From Cervus elaphus (taxonomy: Eukaryota; Chordata; Mammalia; Artiodactyla; Cervidae), in contig NC_057848.1 in NCBI RefSeq assembly GCF_910594005.1, forward strand, positions 51,911,616-51,975,615: a stretch of DNA of 64,000 nucleotides, in the 5' to 3' direction. The notes under the pieces were generated by a model that worked only from the letters and a program-made list of their open reading frames with translations, was not told the origin of the DNA and searched no databases. The first letter of the stretch is position 1; every line of letters starts with the position of its first letter. The translations under genes were made by a program, and so were the position numbers. Below are positions 45,681-57,399 of the stretch, piece by piece.

Positions 45681-46018
45681 CCCAGGAGACAGATCCTAGA
45701 CAATTAAGACAGAATGAAAGCAAAATACAAAAAAAAAAAAAAAAGTTTTCGAGGTGGCTCCACATGTGGTTGGCATGGTCAAAAATGGTTTCAGGGATGA
45801 ACAATCTCATTGCATACTATGGTTAACAGAATAATGCCCCCCTAATCATGTCCTAATCCCTACAACCTGTGAATATACTACTTACCTGGGAAAACGGATT
45901 TCACACATGTGAATAAGGTTAAGGAAATTGAGATGGGAACATTATCTTGGATTATCCTGGAGGACTCTGTGAAATCAGATGGGCCCTGTATTAGTTTCCT
46001 GCGGCTACTGTAACAAAT

Positions 46019-46141
46019 GGCAACCCACTCCAGTATTCTTGCTCGGAGAATCCTATGGACAGAGAAGGCTGGTAGGCTACCGTCTATGGGGTCTCAAGAG
46101 TTGGACATGACTTAGCGACTAAACCATCAACCACCACCACG
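46019..46141 (+). mobile_element. Bov-A unit, 5'-truncated
   Basis: Sense Bov-A unit without head. TSD ACTGTAACAAAT at 46007-46018 and 46142-46153. Confidence 0.9.
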
Positions 46142-46185
46142 ACTGTAACAAATTACCACAAAGTGAGTGGCTTAAAACAACAGGA

Positions 46186-46768
46186 ATTCTACTTTAGGAA
46201 TGACATATACACACCATTGATACTATGTATAAAATAGATAACTAACGAGAATCTACTGTATAGAACAGGGAACTACTCAATGCTCTGTGGTGAGCTAAAT
46301 GGGAAGGAAATCCAAAAACAGGGAACATACATATAGTATAGCTGATTCACTTTGCTGTACAGTAGAAACTAACACAACATTGTAAAGCAACTCTGCTGTG
46401 CTTAGTCGCTCAGTCATGTCCAACTCTTCGCAACCCCATGGACAGTAGCCTGCCAGGTTCCTCTGTCCATGGGGATTCTCCAGGCAAGAATACTGGAGTG
46501 GGTTTCCATGCCCTCCTACAAGGGATCTTCCCAACCCAGGGATGGAACTCAGGTCTCCCACATTGCAGGCAGATTCTTTACCAACTGAGCCACCAGGGAA
46601 GCCCAAGAATATTGGAGTGGGTAGCCTATCCCTCCTCCAGGGGATCTTCTCAACCCAGGAACCAAACTGGGGTCTTCTGCATTGCAGGTGGATTCTTCGC
46701 CAGCTGAGCTACCAGGGAAGACCAAAGCAACTATACTCCAATAAAAATTAATTAAAAAAAAAAAACCA
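46186..46768 (+). mobile_element. L1 3'UTR carrying a Bov-tA
   Basis: Sense L1 3'UTR (GACATATACACACCATTGAT, GCTGATTCACTTTGCTGTAC) that resumes after a SINE as CTATACTCCAATAAAAATTA and an A tail. Confidence 0.88.
46393..46723 (-). mobile_element. Bov-tA SINE with two tRNA-type heads
   Basis: Antisense: one Bov-A unit, one full reverse head ending AGGGAAGCCC, then part of a second Bov-A unit and a second reverse head ending ACCAGGGAAG. One TSD, AAAGCAACT at 46384-46392 and 46724-46732, encloses the whole. Confidence 0.85.
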
Positions 46769-47545
46769 GGAATGTATTCTCTTACAGTTCTGGAACTTGA
46801 AGTCTAAAATCAAAGTGTCAACTGGCACACACTCCTTCTCTTCAGAATGAAGTGGTTGAGCGTGGTTTAGTATCCCCAGGGATACTCCTACCTTGCCTTG
46901 TCCAGCTCTGGCGGCTCCAGGCGTCCCGTAACTTGTAGCTGTATCACTCCAGTCTCTGCTGCTGTAATAACACTGCCCCCCCACCATGTGTCTCTTTGCC
47001 TCCATCAAATTTGCCTCTGCCTTTGTCTTCTAAAGACACTATCATTAGATTTAGAGCCCAGCCAAGTAACCCAGGATGAACTTTTGTCTCAAGATCTGTA
47101 ATGATATCTTGAAAAAAGCTTTTTCAAAAAATGTAGCATTCACAGGCTCTGGGAATTATGATGTAGACATATATTTGGGGAGACGGCAAAGATCAACCCA
47201 CAGGTCTTTAGCAGTGGAGAACCTTTTCCAACTTTGGTCAGAGGGAGATGTGACTACAGACAAAAGTAGATGCAGTGTTGCTAGCTTTGGAGACAGTAGA
47301 ACAGGGCCACAAGCCAAGGAATGAAAGTGGCTTCTAGAAACTGAAAAAGGCAAGGAAACAGATTTTCCCCTAGAGCCTCTGGAAAAAAGATGCAGTCTTA
47401 CCCACACCCTGATTTTAGCCCAGTGAAATCATTTTGGACTTTGAACTACCACCAACCCCACCCCCTCCAGAACTGTAAGATGTTAATTTGTGTTGTTTTA
47501 AGCCACTAAGTTTGTGGGAATTTGTTACAGCCATAATAGAAAATT

Positions 47546-47968
47546 AAGGGCTTCCCTGATACCTCAGTTGGTAAAGAATCCACCTGCAATGCAGAAGAGC
47601 CCAGTTCAATTCCCGGGTCGGGAAGATCCGCTGGAGAAGGGATAGGCTATCCACTCTGGTGTTCTTGGGCTTCCCTTGTGGCTCAGCTGGTAAAGAATCT
47701 GCCTACAATGCGGGAGACCTGGGTTCAATCCCTGGGTTGGGAAGATCCCCAAGAGCTTCCCTTGCAGTTCAGACAGTAAGGAGTCTGCCTGCAATGCAGG
47801 AGACCCAGGTTCAATCTCTGGATTGGGAAGATCCCCTGGAGAAGGAAATGTCAACCCACTCCAATGCTCTTGCCTAGAAAATCCCATGGATGGAGGAGTC
47901 TGGCAGGTACAGTCCATGGGGTTGTAAAGACTCAGACACAACTGAATGACTTCACTTTGACTTTTTTC
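47546..47968 (+). mobile_element. Bov-tA SINE with three tRNA-type heads
   Basis: Heads begin near 47548, 47667 and 47753. Each has a B-box-like GTTCAATYC: 47604-47612, 47723-47731, 47809-47817. Only the third is followed by a full Bov-A unit. A single perfect 11-bp TSD, AATAGAAAATT at 47535-47545 and 47969-47979, bounds the whole. Confidence 0.88.
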
Positions 47969-47979
47969 AATAGAAAATT

Positions 47980-48789
47980 CATGATGGGATTGAAGAAAGT
48001 TAGAGGAAATGTTTGGATCAAAACAAGTGTGGAAGTCAGAATCAAGAGGGCAGGTGGTGGAATAGGAGATGTAAATGCCACAAGGCAGAGAAGGGCAGAT
48101 GGCAAGAACTCGGAAAGCACAGAAGGAACATGAGGACAAAGAAAATAGGAGACCTGATAGGCATTACTAATACCCAGAAACACCACTGACAATGGAGCAT
48201 CAGGCCAGGGGATGAATCCTAAAATAGGGAGCCCAGACCTGGTGGAGTGAATACAGTTGGAAGCTTGTCGTCCAGTTAGAATATGTGTGGGCAGGAGAGA
48301 GTGGTATCATCTGGCAAGCCTATCCACATAGAGTTGTCTGCAACTTTCACATTACTCACTCTTTGGGTTAAGGCATTGAAGGTCCTCGTTAAAGCTCAAG
48401 TGTCATACTAACATCACCTATTTAATACAGAGAGAACTTTTAAAAAGATTTCCTAGTCAGTCACTTAACAAGGTCTGAGAGAAAGTCTCCAAGACTGATA
48501 AGTAAATGCCAATAAGAAACAACTAGGAAATTGTTTACCACATAGAGCTCAAATCAGGGACAAGTACTGAGTTTGCCATATGGTATAAACGCAACAAACA
48601 TCTGTTGAATGGATGAGTGAATACCTGAATGAATGAAAACACTGAAGACTTGAGAAGTTTGTAGGACATGATGACTTAAAGAAAGATGCACAAAAACAGC
48701 AGTGGGACTCTAAAGGCAATCTTGGTCTATGTATCCATTGTCCTGGTCATGGATAATATTTCCCTGTGACTGGGCTGGTGTGTCTTTTT
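47980..48789. other. Single-copy DNA
   Basis: No gene. 48590-48640 (CATCTGTTGAATGGATGAGT) may be the last bases of an L2. Confidence 0.4.
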
Positions 48790-48948
48790 GTAGCATTTAG
48801 CTCTTTTCATAAATAACTTTATTGTTTCTAATTCCTAATTTCAAAAGTAATATATCTCGAAAGACAAGGAAAAAGTGCATGTGATCTCACCACCACAAGA
48901 TAAAAAGAGTTATTTACTTGGAGCATTTACTTCTTGTCCTATGTCTTT

Positions 48949-49120
48949 TTTTAAATTAGAGGATAATTGCTTTACAATGTTGTGTTAGTTGCGGCTGTAC
49001 AACAGTGTAAATTAGCAATACGTATACATAAATGCCCTTCCTCTTGAGCCTCCCACCCTCCGACCCCACCCCACTAGGCTTCACAGAGCACCAAGCTAAG
49101 TTCCCTGTGCTACACAGCTG
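48949..49120 (-). mobile_element. Short L1 3' end
   Basis: 172 bp of antisense ruminant L1 3'UTR. TSD CTTGTCCTATGTCTTT (48933-48948) and CTTGTCTTATGTCTTT (49121-49136), 16 bp with one mismatch. Confidence 0.9.
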
Positions 49121-49418
49121 CTTGTCTTATGTCTTTCTCTATAACTCTGCCTATGTCTTTGTCTCAGTCTCTGTCTCTGCACATGCATATGTGTGTGTAG
49201 TATTAAAAAAGCATGGTATGTTACTCTATTTACTGTTTCATAAATTGCTTTTTTAAAATAAACATACCACATATTGTGGTTGCTTTTCCAGGTCAGTAAA
49301 GACTCTATTACAACATGATTTTATATGACTACATAATATCTCGACTTATGAGCATACACAGCTTATTTAGCCAATCTCCTACAGTCTTCTTCATATAGTT
49401 TTCTGCTATTATTGCTTT

Positions 49419-49489
49419 CCATGGACAGAGGAGCCTGGCAGGCTACAGTCCATGGGGTCACAGAGTCAGATACAACTTAGTGACTGAGT
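49419..49489 (+). mobile_element. Bov-A unit fragment
   Basis: CCATGGACAGAGGAGCCTGG through CAACTTAGTGACTGAG, about 70 bp of a Bov-A 3' half. Confidence 0.9.
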
Positions 49490-50048
49490 GTACATGCACA
49501 CATCTCTAATTATTTCCTTAAGGAAAATTCCTACAAATAGAATTGCATAATTAGTGTATTTAGATACATATTTTCATGTTACCCCATAAAGATATTTACC
49601 TATTTACATTCTGACTTCAGCATATGAAAGTTCAATTTCCTGAAATCTTTGTCAGCACAAATTATTATCAATTTTTTAATTTGCTAATGTGATGGATGGA
49701 TGGATTTAGCTTGCATCTATTTGATTGCTAATGAAGGTCAATATTTTGCCATTTATTTATTGGCCATTTTCTGTTTCCTCCTTTATGAATTACCTTTTAT
49801 GCCCTTTGTCCATTTTCCTATTTATGATTTTATCTTTTAAAAATTAACTTATAAGAACTGTTTAAGTAAACCAATTATACTTAATATCACTGCAAACATT
49901 TTTCCATTTGTTATTTTCCTTTAATTTGTGTTTATTATGGATTTTTAACCTACAAAGGGGGCTTAATATGTTTGTTTTTGTAGCATTAATTCAATCAGTT
50001 TCTCAATCTCTTCCTTCCTGATTTTATGACTTTGCTGCTATGCTTAGA

Positions 50049-50325
50049 CGGAGAAGGCAATGGCACCCCACTCCAGTACTCTTGCCTGGAAAATCCCGTG
50101 GACGGAGGGGCCTGGTAGGCTGCAGTCCATGGGGTAGCAAAGAGTCAGACATGACTGAGCGACTTCACTTTCACTTTTCACTTTCATGCATTGGAGAAGG
50201 AAATGGCAACCCACTCCAGTGTTCTTGCCTGGAGAATCCCAGGGACGGCGGAGCCTGGTGGGCTGCCGGCTATGGGGTCGCACAGAGTCGGACTCAACTG
50301 AAGCGACTTAGCAGCAGCAGCAGCA
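50049..50325 (+). mobile_element. BOV-A2 SINE
   Basis: Sense dimer of Bov-A units with an (AGC)n tail. TSD GCTATGCTTAGA (50037-50048) and GCTATGTTTAGA (50326-50337). Low divergence, so young. Confidence 0.96.
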
Positions 50326-50505
50326 GCTATGTTTAGAAAGATACGCTACTACAAGAATATACAAATACAACAAATAACTATATTTTCTTCTTTTATTTTA
50401 TAGTTTTACTTTCACATTTAAATTTTTAAACCATTTAGCAAATTTCTACTGAAAGGCATGAGGTAAGAGTCTGATTTTAGTTCATTCTTAGTATATAACC
50501 ATTTA

Positions 50506-51368
50506 TGGGGTAATGAATATTCACTAGAAATTCACTGAAATAAATCCAGGAAAGGGTATACTGACTCTCAAACTAGTGAAAAAAAAATTCAAAACCTACA
50601 TTTTCCATACTGCACCTTAGGTCTCAGCAAGTAATGAATTCTGATCTGCAAACACAACCCAGCATGCCAGCATTTGCAGATGTACCCACGAGACAACGAA
50701 ATAGCAAATCTCCTTTCCAAGCAAAAGGTCAGCTTCCCAGTGTGAAGTCTCCAGTTACAGACACACATTCATTCTCAAACCGTCCTAACACACTGAAAAC
50801 AGACATATTTACTTTTCACACAATTCAAGGGTGAATTTTGCTCTGAAACCAAGTCAACAACCAAATCTCTCTTCAACAAGCTGAAGCACATTTTACACTG
50901 GTCTCTGGATGAAAGACCCTCTGATAAACTTGGTGAGAGCAACAAGAGAAAAAGGGATTTTTCGATTAGAAGACAATGCTTCTATTTCACTACAGGCAGT
51001 GTCTTTTGGACCTAAATACTCTTAGTTTTGAGTTATATTTTCTATAAGATGTTACCAAGACAAATGCTAAGGGAAATAGCAGCTGGAGTCATTTGAGGAT
51101 TACTAATTACAGGGCATCACAGGTACAATTTATAATCCTCCTTGACAGATGTGACCCATTACACTAAGCATTGTTGGCATCCTCTACAAGCCAGATGCAG
51201 GCCAGGAAGAGGTCGGTCTTTGAGTAACACAGCTTTCCAGCAAGCTTCTCCATTATAAACAACTGCTGACATGAAACAATAGGAAGATTTTTTTAAGACC
51301 AACTGGTTTTAAAATATTTCACTCCACTTCATGCAGTATTGATGTTGCCAAACTCAAGTTCCTATGCT
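50506..51368. other. Single-copy DNA, possibly conserved
   Basis: No repeat recognised. 50990-51330 has ATTACTAATTACAG and CATTATAAACAAC cores. No coding frame of note. Confidence 0.35.
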
Positions 51369-51863
51369 TGATGCACAGTGAGACCAAACTGCAAAATTGG
51401 AGTTTGGAGTAGAGAAGGATTTATTTCAGGGCCGAGCAAGGAGAACAGGCAGCTCATGCTCAAAAAACCCAAGCTCCTTGATCATTTTCAGGAAGAGTTT
51501 TTACATACAAAACTTGGGGGGAGGGTTGCAACCTTCCTCTGATTGTCTGGTGGTGAGGTAACAGGGTAATGTTCCAGGAATCTCAAGCAAGCCTTCTGAT
51601 TCCAACCAGTCTGGGGTCCATGTGCTATGCACAGCCTGAAGTTACCGTCCTCCAGCTGGGTCAGGGTCTTAGTATCTTTAGAACTATCAGATTGCTCAGT
51701 ATATCCTTTGAGGAAGAACGAGGACCCTGCCCCATGGCTTCAGTATCGTTTCTTCACTGCCTTCCCTTTGTTTCTACGTTCCCTCACTCTTCTAATTAGT
51801 AGCTGCTTGAATCTGCCCTGTGGAACTCGGGGAAGGTCTAGAAGGCTGAAACCTTTTTCCTAC
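51369..51863 (-). mobile_element. Solitary ERV LTR
   Basis: About 495 bp beginning TGATGCACAGTGAGACC and ending near TTTTTCCTACA. GGTAACAGGGTAATGTTCC and CTCAAAAAACCCAAGCTCC are blocks I associate with an artiodactyl LTR family. No clear TSD and no viral gene. Confidence 0.55.
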
Positions 51864-53733
51864 AAATAAGAAATAATGGATTCGGAAAGGCTTTTGTATT
51901 CAGGAGGATCCCACAGGGTCCTGCTCAGATTCACTGATGTGCAAAGAAATGCCCAGACAATTCTGTTAGATTTCTAACTCTGCCTATATTGTACATTGCC
52001 ACTGATGTGAACATTTGTGTCAAAAAGATTTTTCTGGGTATGAGCCACAAAGTTCCAATTAAAATATTTTTAAAATTAAAAAACATTTCCAGTGATTTTT
52101 CTCCAGCCCATGATGCAGCTAAGTAACATCTATACTGTACACAAATGAAAACTCAATTCAAAGTATATCAGGAAGAAAAAAAATGTTAAAACTATCATCA
52201 TCTTTGTAGGCAAAACAGATAGCTGATTGATCGGCTTTTAGACTTTCCAGTCTTCCTGAGATAGCCTAGAAATATGGCCAGAGGGTTCCTCAGCCAGAAA
52301 TACAGAGAACCATTGTCCCCTCCACACAAGCAACAAAAAGACTCAAAGAAAAATCACATACACCTTTAATCATTATTATTTTTCTAAACTCTCCCTTAAA
52401 GATAAAGAAAACAAAAATGTAATTTATGTTTACAGTTCTGTGACACATAAAAATATAATTAAAGTACTAAATCTCTCCAAAGAAATGTGATGTACAGAAT
52501 TAAATTCAGCATTTAGCTGGAAAAGAATCCCCTAGGAGAGATCAGGTTGATATGTGAGGGATTAGTTTTGAAGTGCTGTTGCTGATTTTTTTCCAAGGGA
52601 TAGTATTTTGGTCAGCCTTACTCTGATTTCTCCTCAAAACTGTCAGTCAGAATGAATTACAGGACATATTACCTGAATCCCAAGATCTAGCTACATTAAT
52701 AGCCCTTGATTTTTGTTCTTTTGAATGCCATTTAGATATATGGAAGTTGTCTTTCCTATCATATTTCCAGCACTCTCTGACAAAGCAGCATTTAACATTT
52801 CTCACACAACAGGGCTCCTTTTTTATTTTATTATTATTATTTTTTGGTAATGGATTTCAGAATACAGAAAGTTATAGAGTTTATTTTTTAATCTTCTTTA
52901 TTGGTCACATAAAACTATCAACAGCTTAGGCTAGTCTTGAAAATATCAAGCTGATTTAAGAGAAGTTTTCCTGAACTGGGTGGAGAGTGGGGAGAGGAGA
53001 CAAGAAAATGGAAGAATACAGAGAGAGACCATATTTTTTTTTCCTAAAAGATTTTTATCTAAATTTTTTTCTATAAAAGCATAGTCCATCTCTAACATGT
53101 TATTAGCCCTAATAAGGACATCACAAACTTCAAAGGATCGGAGTGTAAGCTTGAAAGACTGGATATGTTATTTACAGTCTTGGGCACTGATCACACTTGT
53201 TTGCATGAATCTTGAGGAAGCATTTTTGGCTCATCTCATGAAAAATCTATTGGGAGGCCATATATCTGAAAGTACTATCTTCCTTCTTTGTAGGATGGGA
53301 GCCCCAATCAATCTTTTGTGTTATGACCAGGTGTAAGTCATAAAACAGCAGTTATTGCAGGTTTTATGGAGCTGAGAGCTGGGACATTCACGAGGAGAAG
53401 AAGTTCATAATAGCCTTAAAGAGCAAACTATACTTCAAAGTCCTAGGTTCCCATAGAGAGGCTGCTCCAGTGATCAGCAGCCTTGCTTTTTACTGACATT
53501 TCTTAGCATTAGAAAACACTTCTACATTCTCCAACTCCGTTACATACCAAGTGTTTATTGTACTCAGAGCCTTGCATCCTGGAAGATGAATAGTAGAAGA
53601 ATCTGGTTGTTTCCCTCAAACTGTAACCAGTCAGCTTCACAGGTAAAGATGTATGAGGCTCCTCAAGTATTCAAATGTGCCTCATTAACTCAGTGTGGGT
53701 CTTTATTCATGGCTTTGAACCTTCCTAAAAACT
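51864..53733. other. Single-copy DNA
   Basis: About 1.9 kb with no recognised repeat, RNA or coding frame. AT-rich. Confidence 0.45.
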
Positions 53734-53743
53734 ATATTCTTGG

Positions 53744-53922
53744 GAAAGATTGAGGGCAGAAGGAGAAAGGAGCAACAGAGGCTGAGATGGTTGGATGGCA
53801 TCACCGACTCAATGGACATGAGTTTGAGCAGACTCCAGGAGATATAGAAGGACAGGGAAGCCTGGTGTGCCACAGTCCATGGGGTCACAAAGAGTAGAAC
53901 ATGACTGAGTGACTGAACAACA
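53744..53922 (+). mobile_element. BovB LINE 3' fragment
   Basis: Last 179 bp of BovB. TSD ATATTCTTGG (53734-53743) and ATGTTCTTGG (53923-53932). Confidence 0.92.
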
Positions 53923-53932
53923 ATGTTCTTGG

Positions 53933-54415
53933 AAGCCTGAACCATACCTTTTGAGGTTAAAAGTCTTTTCTTTGTCCAAAATTTGCCTTTTGCAAACATT
54001 CAAAAATGATCCTTTGCTATCATATAATTAAAGTTATCTTTACCATCAACTCCACCACCCTAAGAAGCCCAATTCTTCCCTTGGCCTGTGGTCTCTAGCC
54101 TAACACCTTAACACCCCACCACTCTAAACCAGTGAGCAGAAATGTGTAAAGACCAGAACAGTCTTCACTTCCTATAGTTCATACTGTCTGCTCTCCATGT
54201 ACCAGCTAACTCAATTTTACTGCTAACCCATATGGGTATAATAATGGAAGGGGGCTAAAGGAGTCTACAGGAAACTAGCATGGATGCACTTATTCTAAAG
54301 CCTTCTAGAAAAAGTGGTGTCCCCACTTTTGCTGTCTGATTTTACTCATGATAGAGAGGTCCAAGTCAGGTTGGACAGTTGGGCCATAGGGTAATAAGAG
54401 TAATACAGAATGGGG
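53933..54415. other. Single-copy DNA
   Basis: No gene or recognised repeat. Confidence 0.4.
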
Positions 54416-54530
54416 GGACTTCCCTGAGGTTTAGTGATTAAGACTCCGTGCTTCCACTGCAAGGGGTATGGGTTCCATCCCTGGTTGGGGAACTAAGATC
54501 CCACATGCCATGTGGCATGGCAAAAAAAAA
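54416..54530 (+). mobile_element. CHR-type tRNA-Glu SINE
   Basis: GGGACTTCCCTGAGGTTTAG to TGTGGCATGGC plus A9. Confidence 0.9.
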
Positions 54531-55204
54531 GGGGGAATGGAAAGGATATTTTTTAAAAAACAGTAATACAAGGGCTAAGATGTAGCCTCTTAAGATCTAC
54601 AGCAAATTATAACATGTGAGGCATCACCTACCCAGATGTCTTTTTTGTGAGCTCTTAGAAAACAGAGACCATCCACTGAATCAATTATTTATTTAAACAC
54701 ACCGGTCTCCCTTTGTATAATGATCAGTTTGTTTCAGGAGTGTAGCCTCAGTTCCTCACCCTGTGGGCCAGGCCCTTTGCTGGATGCTGGAATTCAGCAA
54801 GAAATCAGACACAGGCCCAGCTTCCAGGTACACTTTCTGGCAGCAGAGACAGTCAAAAGAGAGAAGCCCAAGATCTCAAGGGCACCATATCCCTGCTGAG
54901 AAGTAGCAGAAGGAAAGGCTTGTGGAAGGAATAAATTCCAAATGGGGTGACATTTATGACTGAATAGCTCTGATTTGAAGAAATATGTCACTTAAAAAAT
55001 AAAATTATGCCACAAACATGAAGAGAGCTGACCTCTTGTTTGGTTTTGCTGAAGAGAGTTTTATATGTAAAGGAAGTTTTTCCTGGAACCCCTAACAAAT
55101 CCATGACAAATGGTTCCAAACGGAAGTAGCTGAACTTTGAAATAGCCAGAACATCAGGGCCTCTCAGTATTCTTGTGATCTAGAAATACTTCTTTTTCTG
55201 CATT
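54531..55204. other. Mostly single-copy DNA
   Basis: 54755-54850 (GGCCAGGCCCTTTGCTGGAT) resembles an L2 piece. No gene. Confidence 0.4.
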
Positions 55205-55475
55205 TTCAGTTTTTGTTGCGGGAGAATTCATATACAATAAAATGCACAGATTTTAAGTTTTCTGCTTGATATATTTTGACAAATGTATATATCCCTGTAA
55301 CCGTCAGTTAAAACAAGATATAGGATATCCACATCACCCCCTCTTTCTAGTAATTTTCATGTAATGTACACTCAGAGACAATCCCTGCTGTAAATTCTCT
55401 CAGTATAGATTATCTTTGCCTGCTCTGGAAATTCACATGCAGGGAATCATACGGTATTTACTCTTTTCACGTCTG
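55205..55475 (-). mobile_element. Old L1M 3'UTR fragment
   Basis: ATTCATATACAATAAAATGC and GGAATCATACGGTATTTAC match antisense L1M 3'UTR blocks. Confidence 0.55.
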
Positions 55476-55894
55476 GGCAGACATACTAGCATTGGGAACA
55501 GCACACTCAAAGGGATTAAAAGACTCAAAGCAACATTAAACAAGTGACCAACAAGTACAAAACAATCCCTGCGGCAGTGTTTCAGTATCTCAGTACGTTT
55601 GTCAAAATATCCACAGTTATATATTCATTTCACTGCCCTTCAGCCTTTAACCATGTAAGTCAAACTGAGTTCCACAAGAAAAATTCTCAGACATTCCAGG
55701 ACACACAATCTTTCCTTGATGTGGCCTGACATACCATGCCTATTATCTCTTCCTCAAGCAGGTGGTTCTTGGCTCTACTTCCATGCAGCACACATCACTC
55801 TCAAAGTCTGATTTCTCAACTGTGACGTGCTTGCAGTTTACATGATGATCACAATTTCCCTGTGCAACTGGGAAGACTTGAAGGACACCACCAT
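55476..55894. other. Single-copy DNA
   Basis: No gene or recognised repeat. Confidence 0.4.
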
Positions 55895-56095
55895 CCTATA
55901 TTGTGTGTGAGAGTCGCTCAGTTGTGTCTGACTCTTTGCAACCCCATGGACTGTAGCCCACCAGGCTCCTCTGTCCATGGAGTTCTCCAGACAAGAATAC
56001 TGGAGTGGGTTGCCATTTCCTTCTCCAGAGGATCTTCCCAACTGAGGGAGCAGGCCCAGGTCTCCTGCATTGCAGGCAGATTCTTTACTGTCTGA
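55895..56095 (-). mobile_element. Bov-tA SINE
   Basis: Antisense Bov-A unit plus part of the reverse head, stopping at TTTACTGTCTGAG. Confidence 0.9.
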
Positions 56096-57399
56096 GTGTG
56101 AAAACCACTGCAGAGAGAGATTCATGCCAAATGGAACAAGTGTAATTGCCTCCTTATGCCAGGTTTTGTTCTACATCTCCTCACTAGGTCATTGAATAAC
56201 ACTGCCCATCATAACAGGTTGAACCAGTTGGATTTTCCCTGCCCCATTCAGCCCAGATGCTGCTGTTGTTTTCCACTCTTTAATCAGAACACAGAAGGCC
56301 ACATGCTGTGTGCATCAGAGAGAAAATAGAGCAGAAAAGACAGTTCAATATTGGAGTTAACTGGGTAGGGAAAAAAATGATGTCTTATATCCAATGACTC
56401 AAGTCTTAAATATTTCCTTCTTCCAACACTGGGAAATGGTTATGATTATACGATATTCTGTGTATGTAGGAAAGTGTAGACCTGTCATGTACTGATGCTT
56501 AAATGTGCACATGCTAGCTAGAAACCAAAAACTGGTTCAAGATCACAAGAAAGGAGAATAATTCTCAGATATATGACTGTCTTTTTCATTTATATATTTG
56601 TCCTCAGGGGATTATTTTTTAACAAGAACCTTCGGCCTCAATTTCTACCACCCCCTTAATGGACTACTGAGTAATTTACCTGTCTGTGGGTAAAGGGGAC
56701 TACTGACAGGCAAACACACTTTCAAACATTGTTTAGAAATCCAGACACACTTCCATTTCTGCTGGGTTACATTCCTCTGAGGGAGAAAGTTTCAATTTAA
56801 CCCCAGTTTAGCAATTTGCTTTGTCCTCCTCTCTGCTAAATATTGGGCACTGTGAGGTCTTTGGTTTCCATGGACACACAGGAATGATGGGGATGTCTCA
56901 AGCCAGCCTGGTTAAGAAACACAGTTCACAGAATCTGGAAAAGTAAAGCCAAGAGTGGCTTTTGCCTTGAAGGTGACAAAAGACTACGCTTTAAGGCAGA
57001 ATTGTCCTGGACCTTGAATTGGAGGCAAGACCTGAGAATTAGTATAATTTTAATATATATTTTGTGTAGTAGCAATTTCCTACAGATAGGAGTTACTGGA
57101 TTCAGTCATAGAAGAAAGAACCTCATGATAATCTCAACACCAACCCAGTCCCACTTGGGCCTATGGGAACAAGGACACCATTGCTGACAATACTCTCCTT
57201 GTGGACTGGAGGTCAGTTTGCCCAGTTAGCTTGGGCTAGAAGCTAGGGCCAAGCTAGTTCCGAGGGGGTCCCTCCTCCGTCCCACCATCGGTACTCAAAG
57301 GGAACTTCAAGCCAGGAGATCCAGGGTCACGGAATAGAGCTTTTCAGGGGTCCAGCCCCGTTACTGAGTCTCTTAGTGATGCCCTCCTGAATTGAGTTT
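56096..57399. other. Single-copy DNA
   Basis: About 1.3 kb without a recognised gene or repeat. Confidence 0.45.

Larger units (their letters stand above)
45989..47203. mobile_element. Inner old repeat (LTR-like) inside the outer LTR
   Basis: Left part 45989-46185 (TATTAGTTTCCTGCGGCTAC, GTGGCTTAAAACAACAGG) and right part 46770-47203 (CTTACAGTTCTGGAACTTGA, GTATCACTCCAGTCTCTGC). It is itself interrupted by a Bov-A unit and an L1 3'UTR. Confidence 0.55.
45818..47545 (+). mobile_element. Outer MaLR-like LTR of a four-level nest
   Basis: Left part about 45818-45988 (ACAGAATAATGCCCCCCTAA, CCTAATCCCTACAACCTGTG) and right part about 47204-47545 (GGGCCACAAGCCAAGGAATG, GTTTTAAGCCACTAAGTTTG) join into one old LTR-like element once the inner element is removed. 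Family assignment is tentative. Confidence 0.55.
48790..50505 (-). mobile_element. Old L1M LINE with younger insertions
   Basis: Antisense L1M ORF2-end sequence in pieces, for example 49310-49415, 49500-49960 (TTTATTGGCCATTTTCTG, CCCTTTGTCCATTTTCC) and 50380-50480. Interrupted by an L1 tail, a Bov-A unit and a BOV-A2. Confidence 0.65.

Noticed and set aside
45728..45744. Poly(A) run considered as another tail-only insertion
   Set aside because: No direct repeat on the two sides.
47606..48139. 177-codon minus-strand frame
   Set aside because: Mostly the antisense of the three-headed SINE; the rest has no protein resemblance.
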